Shown here: one piece after another, positions 32,717 through 41,799 of the stretch | How the letters are laid out: each line of letters opens with the position of its first letter | Numbering within the stretch: position 1 is the stretch's first letter | Assembly: GCF_013409345.1 (NCBI RefSeq) | Contig: NZ_JACCBB010000001.1 | Span: 1,984,001 to 2,048,000 of the forward strand | Direction: 5' to 3' | DNA length: 64,000 nucleotides | Origin: Kineococcus aurantiacus | GTDB taxonomy: Bacteria > Actinomycetota > Actinomycetes > Actinomycetales > Kineococcaceae | Notes under the pieces: generated by a model | Databases searched by the model: none | Told to the model about the DNA's origin: nothing | What the model saw: the letters and a program-made list of their open reading frames with translations, nothing else | Made by a program: the position numbers and the translations under genes

Positions 32717-33682
32717 ATGAGTGCAAGCACCGCCCACAACCACACGACAGTGGGCCCGGACCGGCCTCAGGCCCGGGCCGGTTCGGCGCGCCGGGCCGCC
32801 GACTGGGCCCGCCGCGCGCCCCTGCTGCCCGCGCTGATCTTCACGATCGTCGTGACGCAGGTGCCGTTCCTGGCGACCATCGTCATCTCGTTCATGAACT
32901 GGAACTCGTACTACCCGCAGGACCGCGGCTTCGGCGGCGTCAGCAACTACGTCTCCGTCTTCACCAACGCGCAGCTGCGCTCGGCCGTCGTGAACACCGT
33001 CGTCCTCACCGTCACCGTCGTCCTGGTCAGCCTCGTCCTGGGCATGCTCATCGCCCTGCTGCTGGACCGGAAGTTCGCCGGCCGCGGGGCCGTGCGCACG
33101 ATGATGATCGCCCCCTTCCTCGTCGTCCCCATCGCCGCGGCCCTGCTGTGGAAGCACGCCCTGTTCAACCCGAACTACGGCCTGCTCAACGGCGTCCTCA
33201 ACGCGGTCTGGAAGCTCTTCGGCTCCGACAGCGCCCCGCAGCCGGACTGGCTGTCGGCCGCGCCGAAGATCGCCATCGAGGTGTCCCTCATCTGGCAGTG
33301 GACGCCGTTCATGATGCTGATCCTGCTGGCCGGCCTGCAGTCCAAGCCCGCCGACGCCGAGGAGGCCGCCCGCATGGACGGCGCCACCGGCTTCCAGATC
33401 TTCCGCTACCTCACGTTCCCGCACCTGCGCCAGTACCTCGAACTGGGCGGCCTGCTCGGCGCCATCTACATCGTGCAGAACTTCGACGCCGTCTTCACCA
33501 TCACCGCCGGCGGGCTGGGCACCGCGAACCTGCCCTACACCATCTACCAGACGGTGTTCTCGGCCCACGACTACGGGCTGGCCTCGGCGATGGGCGTCGT
33601 CGTCGTCATCGCCACCATCATCGTCGCGACCTTCGCCCTGCGCGTCGTGTCGAGCATGTTCAAGCAGGAGGCCGGCCGATGA
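32717..33682 (+). CDS. ABC polyol transporter permease 1
   Basis: A 321-residue CUT1 permease with six helices; the first follows a 30-residue basic cytoplasmic lead. The EAA loop, AEEAARMDGATGFQIFRYLTFPHL, docks the ATPase. Similar to SmoF/MtlF proteins. It lies 82 bp after the binding-protein gene, beyond a stem-loop, and its stop overlaps the start of the second permease in ATGA. Confidence 0.9.
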   Translation: MSASTAHNHTTVGPDRPQARAGSARRAADWARRAPLLPALIFTIVVTQVPFLATIVISFMNWNSYYPQDRGFGGVSNYVSVFTNAQLRSAVVNTVVLTVTVVLVSLVLGMLIALLLDRKFAGRGAVRTMMIAPFLVVPIAAALLWKHALFNPNYGLLNGVLNAVWKLFGSDSAPQPDWLSAAPKIAIEVSLIWQWTPFMMLILLAGLQSKPADAEEAARMDGATGFQIFRYLTFPHLRQYLELGGLLGAIYIVQNFDAVFTITAGGLGTANLPYTIYQTVFSAHDYGLASAMGVVVVIATIIVATFALRVVSSMFKQEAGR

Positions 33683-34566
33683 GCACTGCCAGCGTCACCG
33701 CGACGCTCCCGGGCACCAACGTCCCGACGTCGAAGAAGGAGCAGCGCGCCCGCGAGCTGAACCGCAGCAGGCCGCTGTGGGGCGTCCTGGCCTGGATCGT
33801 GGGGATCCTGTTCGTCCTGCCCGTGCTGTGGATGGTCCTGACGTCCCTGCACTCCGAGCCCGACGCGGCGACCAACCCGCCCTCGATCGCCGCCGCCCTC
33901 ACCCTCGACGGGTACCGGTCCTTCCTGTCCGCGGGCCCCGTGGCGCCGCTGCTGAACTCCGCGATGGCCTCGCTGATCTCGACGCTCCTCGTGCTCTGCC
34001 TGGCGATCCCGGCCGCGTTCGCGCTGTCGATCCGCCCGGTCGAGAAGTGGACCGACGTCATGTTCTTCTTCCTGTCTACGAAGTTCATGCCGCTGGTCGC
34101 CGGGCTGCTGCCGCTGTACCTGTTCGCCACGAACACCGGCACGCTGGACAACGTCTGGCTGCTCATCGTCCTCTACACGTCGATGAACCTGCCGATCGCC
34201 GTCTGGATGATGCAGTCGTTCCTGGCCGAGGTGCCCGGGGAGATGCTCGAGGCCGCCTCCATCGACGGCGCCGGGCTCATCCGGATGCTGTGGTCCATCG
34301 TCCGCCCCGTCGCCATGCCCGGGGTCGCGGCCACCGCGCTGATCTGCTTCATCTTCAGCTGGAACGAGCTGCTGCTGGCCCGCACCCTGACCGGCACCAT
34401 CGCCGGGACCGCGCCGGTGTTCCTCACGGGCTTCGTCACCAGCCAGGGCCTGTTCCTGGCCCAGCTGTGCGCGGCCGCCACGGTCATCTCGCTGCCCGTG
34501 CTCGTCGCCGGCTTCGCCGCCCAGGACAAGCTCGTGCAGGGTCTGTCGATGGGTGCCGTCAAGTGA
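33679..34566 (+). CDS. ABC polyol transporter permease 2
   Basis: A 295-residue CUT1 permease with six helices and EAA loop MLEAASIDGAGLIRMLWSIVRPVAMPG, as in SmoG/MtlG. The first 40 residues are basic and cytoplasmic. ATG at 33679 overlaps the previous stop. It ends 25 bp before the polyol dehydrogenase. No ATPase gene follows, so an ATPase is needed in trans. Confidence 0.9.
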   Translation: MSTASVTATLPGTNVPTSKKEQRARELNRSRPLWGVLAWIVGILFVLPVLWMVLTSLHSEPDAATNPPSIAAALTLDGYRSFLSAGPVAPLLNSAMASLISTLLVLCLAIPAAFALSIRPVEKWTDVMFFFLSTKFMPLVAGLLPLYLFATNTGTLDNVWLLIVLYTSMNLPIAVWMMQSFLAEVPGEMLEAASIDGAGLIRMLWSIVRPVAMPGVAATALICFIFSWNELLLARTLTGTIAGTAPVFLTGFVTSQGLFLAQLCAAATVISLPVLVAGFAAQDKLVQGLSMGAVK

Positions 34567-34591
34567 TCGTCCCGACGTTCGGAGAACTCCT

Positions 34592-36070
34592 GTGAGCCTG
34601 CCGCTGACCCCCGACAACCTCGCCGCGATCGGCCGGGAGGTCCCCGTCCCGGGCTACGACCGCACGCAGGTCACGCCGGGGATCGTCCACCTCGGCGTGG
34701 GCGGCTTCCACCGCGCGCACCAGGCCATGTACCTCGACCGGCTCATGAACGAGGGGAAGGCGCTGGACTGGGGCATCCGCGGCCTCGGCGTCCTGCCGCA
34801 CGACGCGCGGATGAAGGAGGTCATGGACGCCCAGGGCGGGCTCTACACCCTCGTCCTGAAGGCCCCCGACGGGTCCCGCGAACCGCGCGTGGTCGGGTCC
34901 ATCCTCGACTTCACCCTCGCCCCCGACGACCCCGACGCCGCGGTCGAGGTGATGGCCGACCCGCGCATCCGCATCGTGTCCCTCACCGTCACCGAGGGCG
35001 GCTACAACATCGACGCCGTCACCGGCGAGTTCGTCCTCGACGAGCCGGGGGTGGCCGCCGACCTCGCGGCGGGCGCCGCGCCGCGGACCACGTTCGGCCT
35101 CGTCACCGAGGCCCTGCGCCGCCGCCGCGACCGCGGGGTCCCGCCGTTCACCGTCATGTCGTGCGACAACATCCAGGGCAACGGGCACGTGGCGCGGAAG
35201 GTGTTCACGGCCTTCGCCACCGCCAAGGACGCCGAGCTCGGCGCGTGGATCGCGCAGGAGGTGCGGTTCCCGAACTCCATGGTGGACCGCATCACTCCCG
35301 GCACCACCGACGCCGACCGCGCCGAGGTGGCCGAGCGGTTCGGCGTCGAGGACGCCTGGCCGGTCGTGTGCGAGCCCTTCGTGCAGTGGGTCCTGGAGGA
35401 CGACTTCGGCCTGGGCCGGCCCCCGTACGAGGACGCCGGGGTGCAGGTGGTCGACGACGTCGAGCCGTACGAGCTCATGAAGCTGCGGCTGCTCAACGCC
35501 AGCCACCAGGCCCTGTGCTACTTCGGCTACCTCGCCGGTTACCGGCTCGTGCACGACGTCGCGCAGGACCCGCTGTTCGCGCGCTTCCTGCTCGGCTACA
35601 TGGAGCGCGAGGGGACCCCCACGCTGGCCCCCGTCCCCGGCATCGACCTCGACGCCTACCGGCACGAGCTCATCAGCCGGTTCTCCAACGGCGAGGTCCG
35701 CGACACCGTCGCCCGGCTGTGCAACGAGAGCTCCGACCGCATCCCCAAGTGGCTCATCCCGGTGATCAAGCAGCAGCTCGCCACCGGCGGGGAGTTCTTC
35801 CGTTCCGCGGCCGTCGTGGCGAGCTGGGCCCGCTACGCCGAGGGCGTCGACGAGCAGGGCGAGCCGATCGAGGTCTCCGACCGGATCGCCGACCGGATCG
35901 TCGCCACCGCCCGGCGCAACCGGGAGGACCCGACGGCCTTCATCGCCGACCGGTCCCTGTTCGGCGACCTCGTCGACGACGAGGCGTTCGTCGCCGAGTA
36001 CACCTCGACGCTGGCGTCCCTGCACGCCAAGGGCGCCCGCGCGACGCTGGAGGACCTCGTCGGGCGCTGA
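34592..36070 (+). CDS. Mannitol 2-dehydrogenase-family polyol dehydrogenase
   Basis: A 492-residue long-chain, zinc-free polyol dehydrogenase that oxidises mannitol, sorbitol or arabinitol to the ketose with NAD. GIVHLGVGGFHRAHQAMYLDRL is the nucleotide-binding start, MSCDNIQGNG follows, and the active-site helix KLRLLNASH places Lys, Asn and His at spacing 0/5/8 exactly as in Pseudomonas mannitol dehydrogenase (Lys295, Asn300, His303). GTG at 34592 is preceded by GGAGAA and follows the permease by 25 bp. Together with SorC and the importer it completes a polyol uptake and oxidation operon. Confidence 0.93.
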   Translation: MSLPLTPDNLAAIGREVPVPGYDRTQVTPGIVHLGVGGFHRAHQAMYLDRLMNEGKALDWGIRGLGVLPHDARMKEVMDAQGGLYTLVLKAPDGSREPRVVGSILDFTLAPDDPDAAVEVMADPRIRIVSLTVTEGGYNIDAVTGEFVLDEPGVAADLAAGAAPRTTFGLVTEALRRRRDRGVPPFTVMSCDNIQGNGHVARKVFTAFATAKDAELGAWIAQEVRFPNSMVDRITPGTTDADRAEVAERFGVEDAWPVVCEPFVQWVLEDDFGLGRPPYEDAGVQVVDDVEPYELMKLRLLNASHQALCYFGYLAGYRLVHDVAQDPLFARFLLGYMEREGTPTLAPVPGIDLDAYRHELISRFSNGEVRDTVARLCNESSDRIPKWLIPVIKQQLATGGEFFRSAAVVASWARYAEGVDEQGEPIEVSDRIADRIVATARRNREDPTAFIADRSLFGDLVDDEAFVAEYTSTLASLHAKGARATLEDLVGR

Positions 36071-36090
36071 GGCGACCGGCCGCTCGTGGT

Positions 36091-36139
36091 CGGGCACGGC
36101 ACCCCCGCGCCGTGCCCGACCGCGGGGGTGCCGTGCCCG
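36091..36139. terminator. Perfect 19-bp stem palindrome after the polyol operon
   Basis: Positions 36091-36109 pair perfectly with 36121-36139 around an 11-base loop; an alternative inner hairpin (36089-36100 with 36109-36120) competes with it. It closes the polyol operon before hisS. Third distinct composite palindrome sequence in the window. Confidence 0.83.
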
Positions 36140-36182
36140 ATCGCGAGGAGGTCGGCGCCACCCGGGCCCCTACGATGGACCC

Positions 36183-37451
36183 ATGGCTTCCAAGGTGGTC
36201 CCCGCACGGGGCATGCGCGACGTCCTGCCGGTCGAGAAGGCCCGCCGGGAGCACGCGCTGCACGTGATCCGGGAGGTCTACCGCTCCTTCGGGTTCGACG
36301 AGGTCGAGACCCCGGCCCTGGAGGAGCTGTCCCGCCTGGAGTCCGGGCAGGGCGGGGAGAACGAGAAGATGCTGTTCAAGGTCATGCGCCGGGGCCTGCC
36401 CGCCGACGAGCCGCTGCTGCCCGCCGACGCCGCCGACCTGGGCCTGCGCTTCGACCTCACGGTGCCCCTCACCCGGTACGTCGCCTCGAACGCCGCGGCG
36501 CTGCGGATGCCCTTCAAGGCCCTGCAGATCGGTCCCGTGTGGCGGGCCGAGCGGCCGCAGAAGGGCCGCTACCGCCAGTTCGTGCAGTGCGACATCGACA
36601 TCGTCGGCGAGCCCGGCTCCCTCGCCGAGGTCGAGCTCGTCACGGCGACCCACACGGCGCTGACCCGGCTGGGCCTGACCGGCACGACCCTGCGCCTCAA
36701 CGACCGCGGTGTGCTGACGGGTCTGCTGGAGGGCTGCGGTTTCGCCGCCGACGACCACGGCAGCGTCCTCGTCACCGTCGACAAGAACGACAAGATCGGC
36801 CTGGACGGGGTGCTCGCGGAGCTGCGCGCGAAGGGTTTCGCCGAGGACGCGGTGGCGGCGCTGGAGAAGTCGCTGACCGGTCTGCTCCCCCTGCGGGACG
36901 TGGCCCGGCTCGGCGACGGCGCGCTGCCCGAGGCCGTGCCCGCGGAGTCGGTCGAGCGGCTCCAGGGGATCGCCGCGGCGCTGGCGGTCTCCGCCCCGGA
37001 CCTGGACGTGCAGTTCGACGTCACGCTCGTGCGCGGCATGGGGTACTACACGGGCCCCATCTTCGAGATGTCGCTGCCCACCGGCGGCTCGTCGATCGCC
37101 GGCGGCGGCCGCTACGACAACATGGTCGGCCGCTTCTCCGGCCGCGACCTGCCCGCCGCGGGGTTCTCCATCGGGTTCGAGCGGATCATCGACGAGCTCG
37201 CGCTGCCCGCGGACCCGGCCGGGGCGATCGCCCTCGTCCACCCCGCGGGCGCGGACGCCGGCGCGCTGCTGCGCCGGCAGGCGGAGCTGCGGGCGACGGG
37301 CGCGCGGGTCGCGCTCGTGAAGCAGGCCAAGCGCCTGCAGCCGCTGTTCGACGCGCTCGTCGCCGAGGGGTACTCGCAGGTCGTGCGGGCCCGCGTCGGC
37401 GAGGACGGCGCGCTGGAGTTCTCCGACCCCGCCCCCCTCACCGCCTCCTGA
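36183..37451 (+). CDS. hisS: Histidyl-tRNA synthetase
   Basis: A 422-residue class II synthetase that charges tRNA-His. It has GMRDVLP at the start, motif 1 near FGFDEVETPALEEL, RFDLTVPLTRYVA, motif 2 KGRYRQFVQCDIDIVG, the histidine-binding motif LVRGMGYYTGPIFE and motif 3 AGFSIGFERII, followed by an anticodon-binding domain (ALVHPAGADAGALLRRQAELRATGARVAL). Length is normal. The location between a polyol operon and a glycerophosphodiesterase is not the usual actinobacterial context. It is flanked by hairpins on both sides, so it is probably monocistronic. Confidence 0.94.
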   Translation: MASKVVPARGMRDVLPVEKARREHALHVIREVYRSFGFDEVETPALEELSRLESGQGGENEKMLFKVMRRGLPADEPLLPADAADLGLRFDLTVPLTRYVASNAAALRMPFKALQIGPVWRAERPQKGRYRQFVQCDIDIVGEPGSLAEVELVTATHTALTRLGLTGTTLRLNDRGVLTGLLEGCGFAADDHGSVLVTVDKNDKIGLDGVLAELRAKGFAEDAVAALEKSLTGLLPLRDVARLGDGALPEAVPAESVERLQGIAAALAVSAPDLDVQFDVTLVRGMGYYTGPIFEMSLPTGGSSIAGGGRYDNMVGRFSGRDLPAAGFSIGFERIIDELALPADPAGAIALVHPAGADAGALLRRQAELRATGARVALVKQAKRLQPLFDALVAEGYSQVVRARVGEDGALEFSDPAPLTAS

Positions 37452-37457
37452 ACCCCC

Positions 37458-37487
37458 GGTGATCGAGCACTTCCGTGCTCGATCACC
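37458..37487. terminator. Bidirectional terminator using the GTGATCGAGCAC repeat unit (copy D)
   Basis: A perfect 13-bp stem (37458-37470 with 37475-37487, loop TTCC) made of GGTGATCGAGCAC, a single-unit version of the dispersed repeat, separates hisS from the converging GDPD gene. Confidence 0.9.
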
Positions 37488-37496
37488 GCGGGGTGG

Positions 37497-38420
37497 TCAG
37501 GCGGGGGTGAGCCGCGCGGCGGCGTGACCCTGCCGGGTCGCCGCCAGCGTGAGCTCCTGCCGGTCCTCGAGGGCCCCGTCCTGCGTGGCGCGGACCTCGC
37601 GCGCGTCGAGGAACCCGCGGAGCCGCCCGGGGTCGTTCGTGATGATCCCGTCGACCCGGTGGCGGAGCAGGTCGGCCCACAACCGGGGCTCGTCGACGGT
37701 GTAGGGGTACGTCGCCACCCCCGCCGCGTGGTACTCGGCGACGACGTGCGGGCTGGCGACGAGCGCGGCGGCGTACGGGTTCACCGCGACGACACCGAGC
37801 TCGGCCACGGCGCGGGCGGCCTGCTCGCGCGCCACCCCGGTCGGGGTGGACAGCGCCGTGAACGGGTCGCCCGCCAGGTCCCGGAACGACTGCTCCAGCT
37901 CGTCGGGCTCGACCGGGCCCGGGTGGAGCACCAGCAGCGCCCGGCGGACGTCGGGGGCGACGTCGCGCAGGGCCGCCACGGTGCCGCGGTCGAAGCTCTG
38001 GACGACGCTGCGTGCGGCCACCCCGGCCGTCCGCAGGGACGCGACCGCTCCGGCCGCGTCGGCCGGCGTCCACGCGCCCTTGAACTCCACCAGCAGCCCG
38101 GCGGAGCCGGACCGGGCCACGACGTCGACGACCTCGCGCAGCGTCGGGACGCGCTGCCCGGCGAACGCCGGGGCGAACCACGCCCCGGCGTCGACGGAGC
38201 GCAGGGCCGCGCCGGTGAGGTCCCCGACCGCACCGGCGGTGTCCGAGGTGCGGTCGAGGGTGTCGTCGTGGAGCACGACGGGCACCCCGTCGGCGTCGAG
38301 CCGCACGTCGAGCTCGAGGAGGTCGGCGCCGGCGCGCAGGGCCGCCTCGAACGCGGCGAGGGTGTTCTCCGGGGCCGCGGCGGAGTAGCCGCGGTGGGCG
38401 ATGACGAGCGGTCGGGTCAC
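37497..38420 (-). CDS. Glycerophosphodiester phosphodiesterase
   Basis: A 307-residue GDPD that hydrolyses glycerophosphodiesters to glycerol-3-phosphate and an alcohol. [23 protein letters not shown] has the catalytic His and Glu, [19 protein letters not shown] the metal ligands and second His, and IITNDPGRL the typical end. No signal peptide, so it acts in the cytoplasm after uptake. It is 25 bp downstream of the importer binding protein, an arrangement like ugpQ with ugpBAEC, which supports glycerophosphodiester or sn-glycerol-3-phosphate as the imported substrate. Confidence 0.9.
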   Translation of the reverse strand: MTRPLVIAHRGYSAAAPENTLAAFEAALRAGADLLELDVRLDADGVPVVLHDDTLDRTSDTAGAVGDLTGAALRSVDAGAWFAPAFAGQRVPTLREVVDVVARSGSAGLLVEFKGAWTPADAAGAVASLRTAGVAARSVVQSFDRGTVAALRDVAPDVRRALLVLHPGPVEPDELEQSFRDLAGDPFTALSTPTGVAREQAARAVAELGVVAVNPYAAALVASPHVVAEYHAAGVATYPYTVDEPRLWADLLRHRVDGIITNDPGRLRGFLDAREVRATQDGALEDRQELTLAATRQGHAAARLTPA

Positions 38421-38445
38421 GGTTCCGGGCTCCCAGTCGTCCGGG

Positions 38446-39807
38446 TCAGGACTTCAGCAGCGGCTCGACGTCCGCCTCGTAGGACCGCTGGACCTCCTGC
38501 TGCGCGGTGCCCCAGGCGTCCTTCGAGGGGGTCCCCTGCAGCATGACCTTCTCCCACGCCGTCACCGTGGACTGGTCGCCGCCGGGGACGAACACGCGCG
38601 CGTTGTCCTGCTTGCGGACGTTCTCCAGCTGGTCGACGGCGGTCTTGAACAGCGGCGTCTGCGCGTAGACCTCCTGCATCGTGGCGGAGTCCACGGCGCC
38701 CGTGGTAACGGGCATGTAGCCGGTGTTCTGGGAGAAGTAGGCGGTGTTGTCGTCCTCGGCGAGGAACGCCAGGAACTTCGCCGCGGCGAGCTGCTGCTCG
38801 GGCGTGCGCTTGGCGGGGATCGCGAACCCGGCCCCGCCGGTCGGCGTGAACTGCCCGGCGGTGCCGCCGGGCAGGAAGGCGTTGCCGACCTCGAAGTTCG
38901 CGGCCTTGAGGATGCCCGACAGCGAGCCGGTGGACGCGATGACCGAGGAGTACAGGCCCGCGCCGAAGTCGGAGGCCTGGTCGGAGGAGGACACCGCGGC
39001 CCAGCCGGAGATGACGTAGTTCCGCAGGTAGTCGCTGGCCGCGAGGACCTCGGCGCTGTCGACGGTCATGGTCCACTCGTCGGACAGGGCGCCGCCCATC
39101 CCCCAGATCAGGTTCTGGAAGATCCAGGACGCGTTACCGGTGCCCTTGCCCAGCCCGTAGGGGGCCTGCGCCCCCGTGCCCGCGGCCTTGAGCTTCGGCA
39201 GCCACTGCGCGAACTCGTCCCAGGTCTGCGGGCCGCGGTCGGGCAGCCCGGCCGCCGCCCAGTGCGCCTTGTTGTAGTAGAAGACCGGCGTGGAGCGGCA
39301 GTACGGGACGGCCCACTGCTCACCGTCGTACTGGTAGTCGGCGAACAGGCCCTGCTGGTAGTTGGCCGTGTCCACCCCGGCCGCGGGCAGCAGCTCCTTG
39401 AGCGGGGCGAGCTGCTCGTTGAGGGCGTAGCGGAACCACCAGACGTCGCTCAGCAGCACCAGGTCGGGCAGGTCGGCGCCGGTGAGGGCGGCCTGGAACT
39501 TCTGCGAGATCTCGTCGTAGTTCGCGCCGGCAGTGACGAACTCGACGTCGATGTCGGGGTTCTCCTTCGCCCAGCGGGTCAGGAACTCCGCCTCGACGGC
39601 CTGGGAGGACCCCGGGTGGTTCGTCCAGACGGTGACGGTGCCCGCGGGGGTGACCTTCGACCAGTCGGTCGAGGACGCCGCAGCGGTGCCGTCGTCGGAG
39701 GCGGCGGTCGAGGGGCCGGAGCAGGCGGCGGCGCCGAGGGCGGCGGCACCGAGACCGGCGAGGCCGAGGACCCCGCGCCGGGGCACCACGAAGGACGAGC
39801 TGTTCAC
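38446..39807 (-). CDS. ABC binding lipoprotein, UgpB-like
   Basis: A 453-residue binding lipoprotein: twin Arg (VPRRGVLG), hydrophobic region, lipobox AAAC with cysteine near residue 29, then a family-1 solute-binding fold ([58 protein letters not shown]). The fold, the neighbouring glycerophosphodiesterase and the UgpA/E-style permeases suggest a UgpB-like glycerol-3-phosphate/glycerophosphodiester binder; a sugar is possible. Located between its permeases and the GDPD gene, spacing 24-25 bp on each side. Confidence 0.85.
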   Translation of the reverse strand: MNSSSFVVPRRGVLGLAGLGAAALGAAACSGPSTAASDDGTAAASSTDWSKVTPAGTVTVWTNHPGSSQAVEAEFLTRWAKENPDIDVEFVTAGANYDEISQKFQAALTGADLPDLVLLSDVWWFRYALNEQLAPLKELLPAAGVDTANYQQGLFADYQYDGEQWAVPYCRSTPVFYYNKAHWAAAGLPDRGPQTWDEFAQWLPKLKAAGTGAQAPYGLGKGTGNASWIFQNLIWGMGGALSDEWTMTVDSAEVLAASDYLRNYVISGWAAVSSSDQASDFGAGLYSSVIASTGSLSGILKAANFEVGNAFLPGGTAGQFTPTGGAGFAIPAKRTPEQQLAAAKFLAFLAEDDNTAYFSQNTGYMPVTTGAVDSATMQEVYAQTPLFKTAVDQLENVRKQDNARVFVPGGDQSTVTAWEKVMLQGTPSKDAWGTAQQEVQRSYEADVEPLLKS

Positions 39808-39831
39808 GGGTTTCTCCTGGTTCTCGGTGGA

Positions 39832-40731
39832 TCAGTTGGCCAGCGCGCCGGCGGCGAGACCGGCCACGAGGCGGCGCTGGAAGAAGAGGAAGACGAGCAG
39901 GACGGGCAGCATCACCAGGACGGTGCCGGCCATGAGGACACCCCAGTTGGTGATGCCGTCGTTGTTCTGCAGCAGGGTCAGCCCCACCGGCAGCGTCATC
40001 ATGTCCGCGCGGTCGGTCACCAGCAGCGGCCACAGGTACTGGTTCCACTCGCTGACGACCGAGACGAGGGCGACCGCCGAGACGGTGGGCGCGGACAGCG
40101 GCACGACGAACTGCCACAGCCGCCGCCAGTGCCCCGCACCGTCGAGGGTCGCGGCCTCCAGGACCGAGACCGGCAGGGTCTGGAAGTGCTGCCGGAACAG
40201 GAACGTCCCGAGCGAGCTCGCCAGCCCCGGCAGGACGATGCCCTGGTAGCTGTTCAGCCAGCCGAGCTGCGCGATGAGCGTGTAGTTCGGGATGAGCGTG
40301 ACCTGCGGGGGGACCATGAGGGCGGCCAGCACGAGGAGGAACACGATCCGCTTGGCGGGGAACTCCACGAACACCAGGGCGTACGCGCACATCAGGCCGA
40401 GGACGACCTTGAGCCCCGCGCCCAGCACCGTCGTGATGACGCTGTTGAGCAGGAAGTGGGCGAACGGGACGGTCGCGAAGACGTCGGCGTAGTTCTGCCA
40501 GTGCAGGGCGCCCGGCAGCCAGCGCGCCGGGATCGTGTAGATCTCGTCGCGCTGCTTGAAGGACGCCAGCAGCACCCACAGCATCGGCACGACCATGACG
40601 AGCGCGGCCACGACGAGGCCGGCGTACCCGAGCACGTCGACGCGGCGCTCCGGTCCCCGCGGTTCCCGGCCGGAGGGACGGGGAGCGGGGATGCGGCCCG
40701 ACCCCGACGTCGTCTTCGTCTCCACGCTCAC
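39832..40731 (-). CDS. ABC transporter permease, UgpE-like
   Basis: A 299-residue CUT1 permease with a charged N-terminus and six helices; EAA loop VLEAATLDGAGHWRRLWQFVVPLS. I use the GTG at 40731, which overlaps the upstream permease stop in GTGA and precedes the first helix; the same frame runs upstream as shadow of the neighbour gene. It is followed after 24 bp by the binding-protein gene. Confidence 0.88.
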   Translation of the reverse strand: MSVETKTTSGSGRIPAPRPSGREPRGPERRVDVLGYAGLVVAALVMVVPMLWVLLASFKQRDEIYTIPARWLPGALHWQNYADVFATVPFAHFLLNSVITTVLGAGLKVVLGLMCAYALVFVEFPAKRIVFLLVLAALMVPPQVTLIPNYTLIAQLGWLNSYQGIVLPGLASSLGTFLFRQHFQTLPVSVLEAATLDGAGHWRRLWQFVVPLSAPTVSAVALVSVVSEWNQYLWPLLVTDRADMMTLPVGLTLLQNNDGITNWGVLMAGTVLVMLPVLLVFLFFQRRLVAGLAAGALAN

Positions 40732-41648
40732 CGGTAGTGCACCTTCCGTTCGACGACGACCATCTGGACGACCGTCACGACGAGCAGGGCGAGGAACAGC
40801 AGGGTGGCGATGGCCGAGGCGTAGCCGGCGGAACCGTCCACGAACGCCTCCTGGTAGACCTGGTAGACCATCGTGGTCGTGCCCTCCAGGGGCCCGCCCT
40901 TCGTCATGGCGCGGATGATGTCGAAGGACCCACCGGCGTTGGACTCGATGAACACCGTGACGCCCAGGAAGAACGTCGTGGGCGACAGCAGCGGGAACAC
41001 GATCGACCAGAACTGCCGCAGCGGGGAGGCCCCGTCGATCTGCGCGGCCTCCAGCAGGTCCGCCGGGACCGACTGCAGCGCAGCCAGGTAGATGATCGCG
41101 ACGTAGCCGACGTACTTCCACAGGTACACGATGCAGACCATGGCCAGCGCCCAGTCGGGGTCGTTGTACCAGTTCGGCGACGCGATCCCGACCGCGCGCA
41201 GCAGGCCGGACACCAGCCCGTACTGCGGGTCGAACACGAACAGCCAGCACATGCCGACCGCGACGCCGGACAGGACGTAGGGCGCGAAGACGACGGCGCG
41301 GACGAACGTGCGCCCCCGCAGCCGGCGGTCCAGGAGCCGGGCCGTCGCCAGCCCCAGGGCCATGCAGCCGCCGACCGTGACGACCGCGAAGACGAGCGTC
41401 GTCAGCAGGACCGAGGGCGTCCGGGGGTCCTGGAAGTAGTTCACGTAGTTCTGCAGGCCGACGGGGGTCGCCCGGTCCGACCCCAGGTTCCAGTGCAGCA
41501 GCGAGTACTGCACGTTCTGGACGAGGGGTTTGTAGACGAACAGGACGAGGAGCGCGACGTTGGGCCCAGCGAGGAGCAGGAAGGTTCCCCACGACGTCCA
41601 CGGGGTTCTCCGGTGGCGCGCTGCGGGAACCTGGTGGAGGGTCGTCAA
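40728..41648 (-). CDS. ABC transporter permease, UgpA-like
   Basis: A 306-residue CUT1 permease, six helices, EAA loop LLEAAQIDGASPLRQFWSIVFPLL. It appears to start at TTG (41648) with a strong GGAGGAGG just upstream. First gene of the Ugp-like operon, in front of which lies a 20-bp palindrome. As with the other importers here no ATPase is encoded. Confidence 0.88.
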   Translation of the reverse strand: MTTLHQVPAARHRRTPWTSWGTFLLLAGPNVALLVLFVYKPLVQNVQYSLLHWNLGSDRATPVGLQNYVNYFQDPRTPSVLLTTLVFAVVTVGGCMALGLATARLLDRRLRGRTFVRAVVFAPYVLSGVAVGMCWLFVFDPQYGLVSGLLRAVGIASPNWYNDPDWALAMVCIVYLWKYVGYVAIIYLAALQSVPADLLEAAQIDGASPLRQFWSIVFPLLSPTTFFLGVTVFIESNAGGSFDIIRAMTKGGPLEGTTTMVYQVYQEAFVDGSAGYASAIATLLFLALLVVTVVQMVVVERKVHYR

Positions 41649-41685
41649 CGCGACCTCCTCCCAGGAAGGAGTGGGCTGGACGGGA

Positions 41686-41705
41686 GGAACCCTAGTTCGG
41701 GTTCC
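41686..41705. promoter_or_regulatory. Operator candidate upstream of the Ugp-like operon (GGAACCC-N6-GGGTTCC)
   Basis: A palindrome with perfect 7-bp arms (41686-41692 and 41699-41705) around TAGTTC lies 37 bp upstream of the first permease. It could be a repressor site or a leader hairpin. Nothing else stands out in the 151-bp gap. Confidence 0.5.
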
Positions 41706-41799
41706 CGGCCCCTCCTGACCACTTCACGCCCGCGGGGGCCCAACCGTCATCGACTGTTCACCTGCCCCGTCCGGTGGGCCGGTGCGCGTCACCGCGCGT

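Noticed and set aside
31030-32745. Upstream extension of the SorC gene frame
   Set aside because: It is antisense to the polyol-binding protein gene; the ATG at 31029 has a good RBS.
35760-35772. GGTGATCAAGCAG resembling the intergenic repeat unit
   Set aside because: Inside the polyol dehydrogenase coding region, single, and only partly matching; coincidence.
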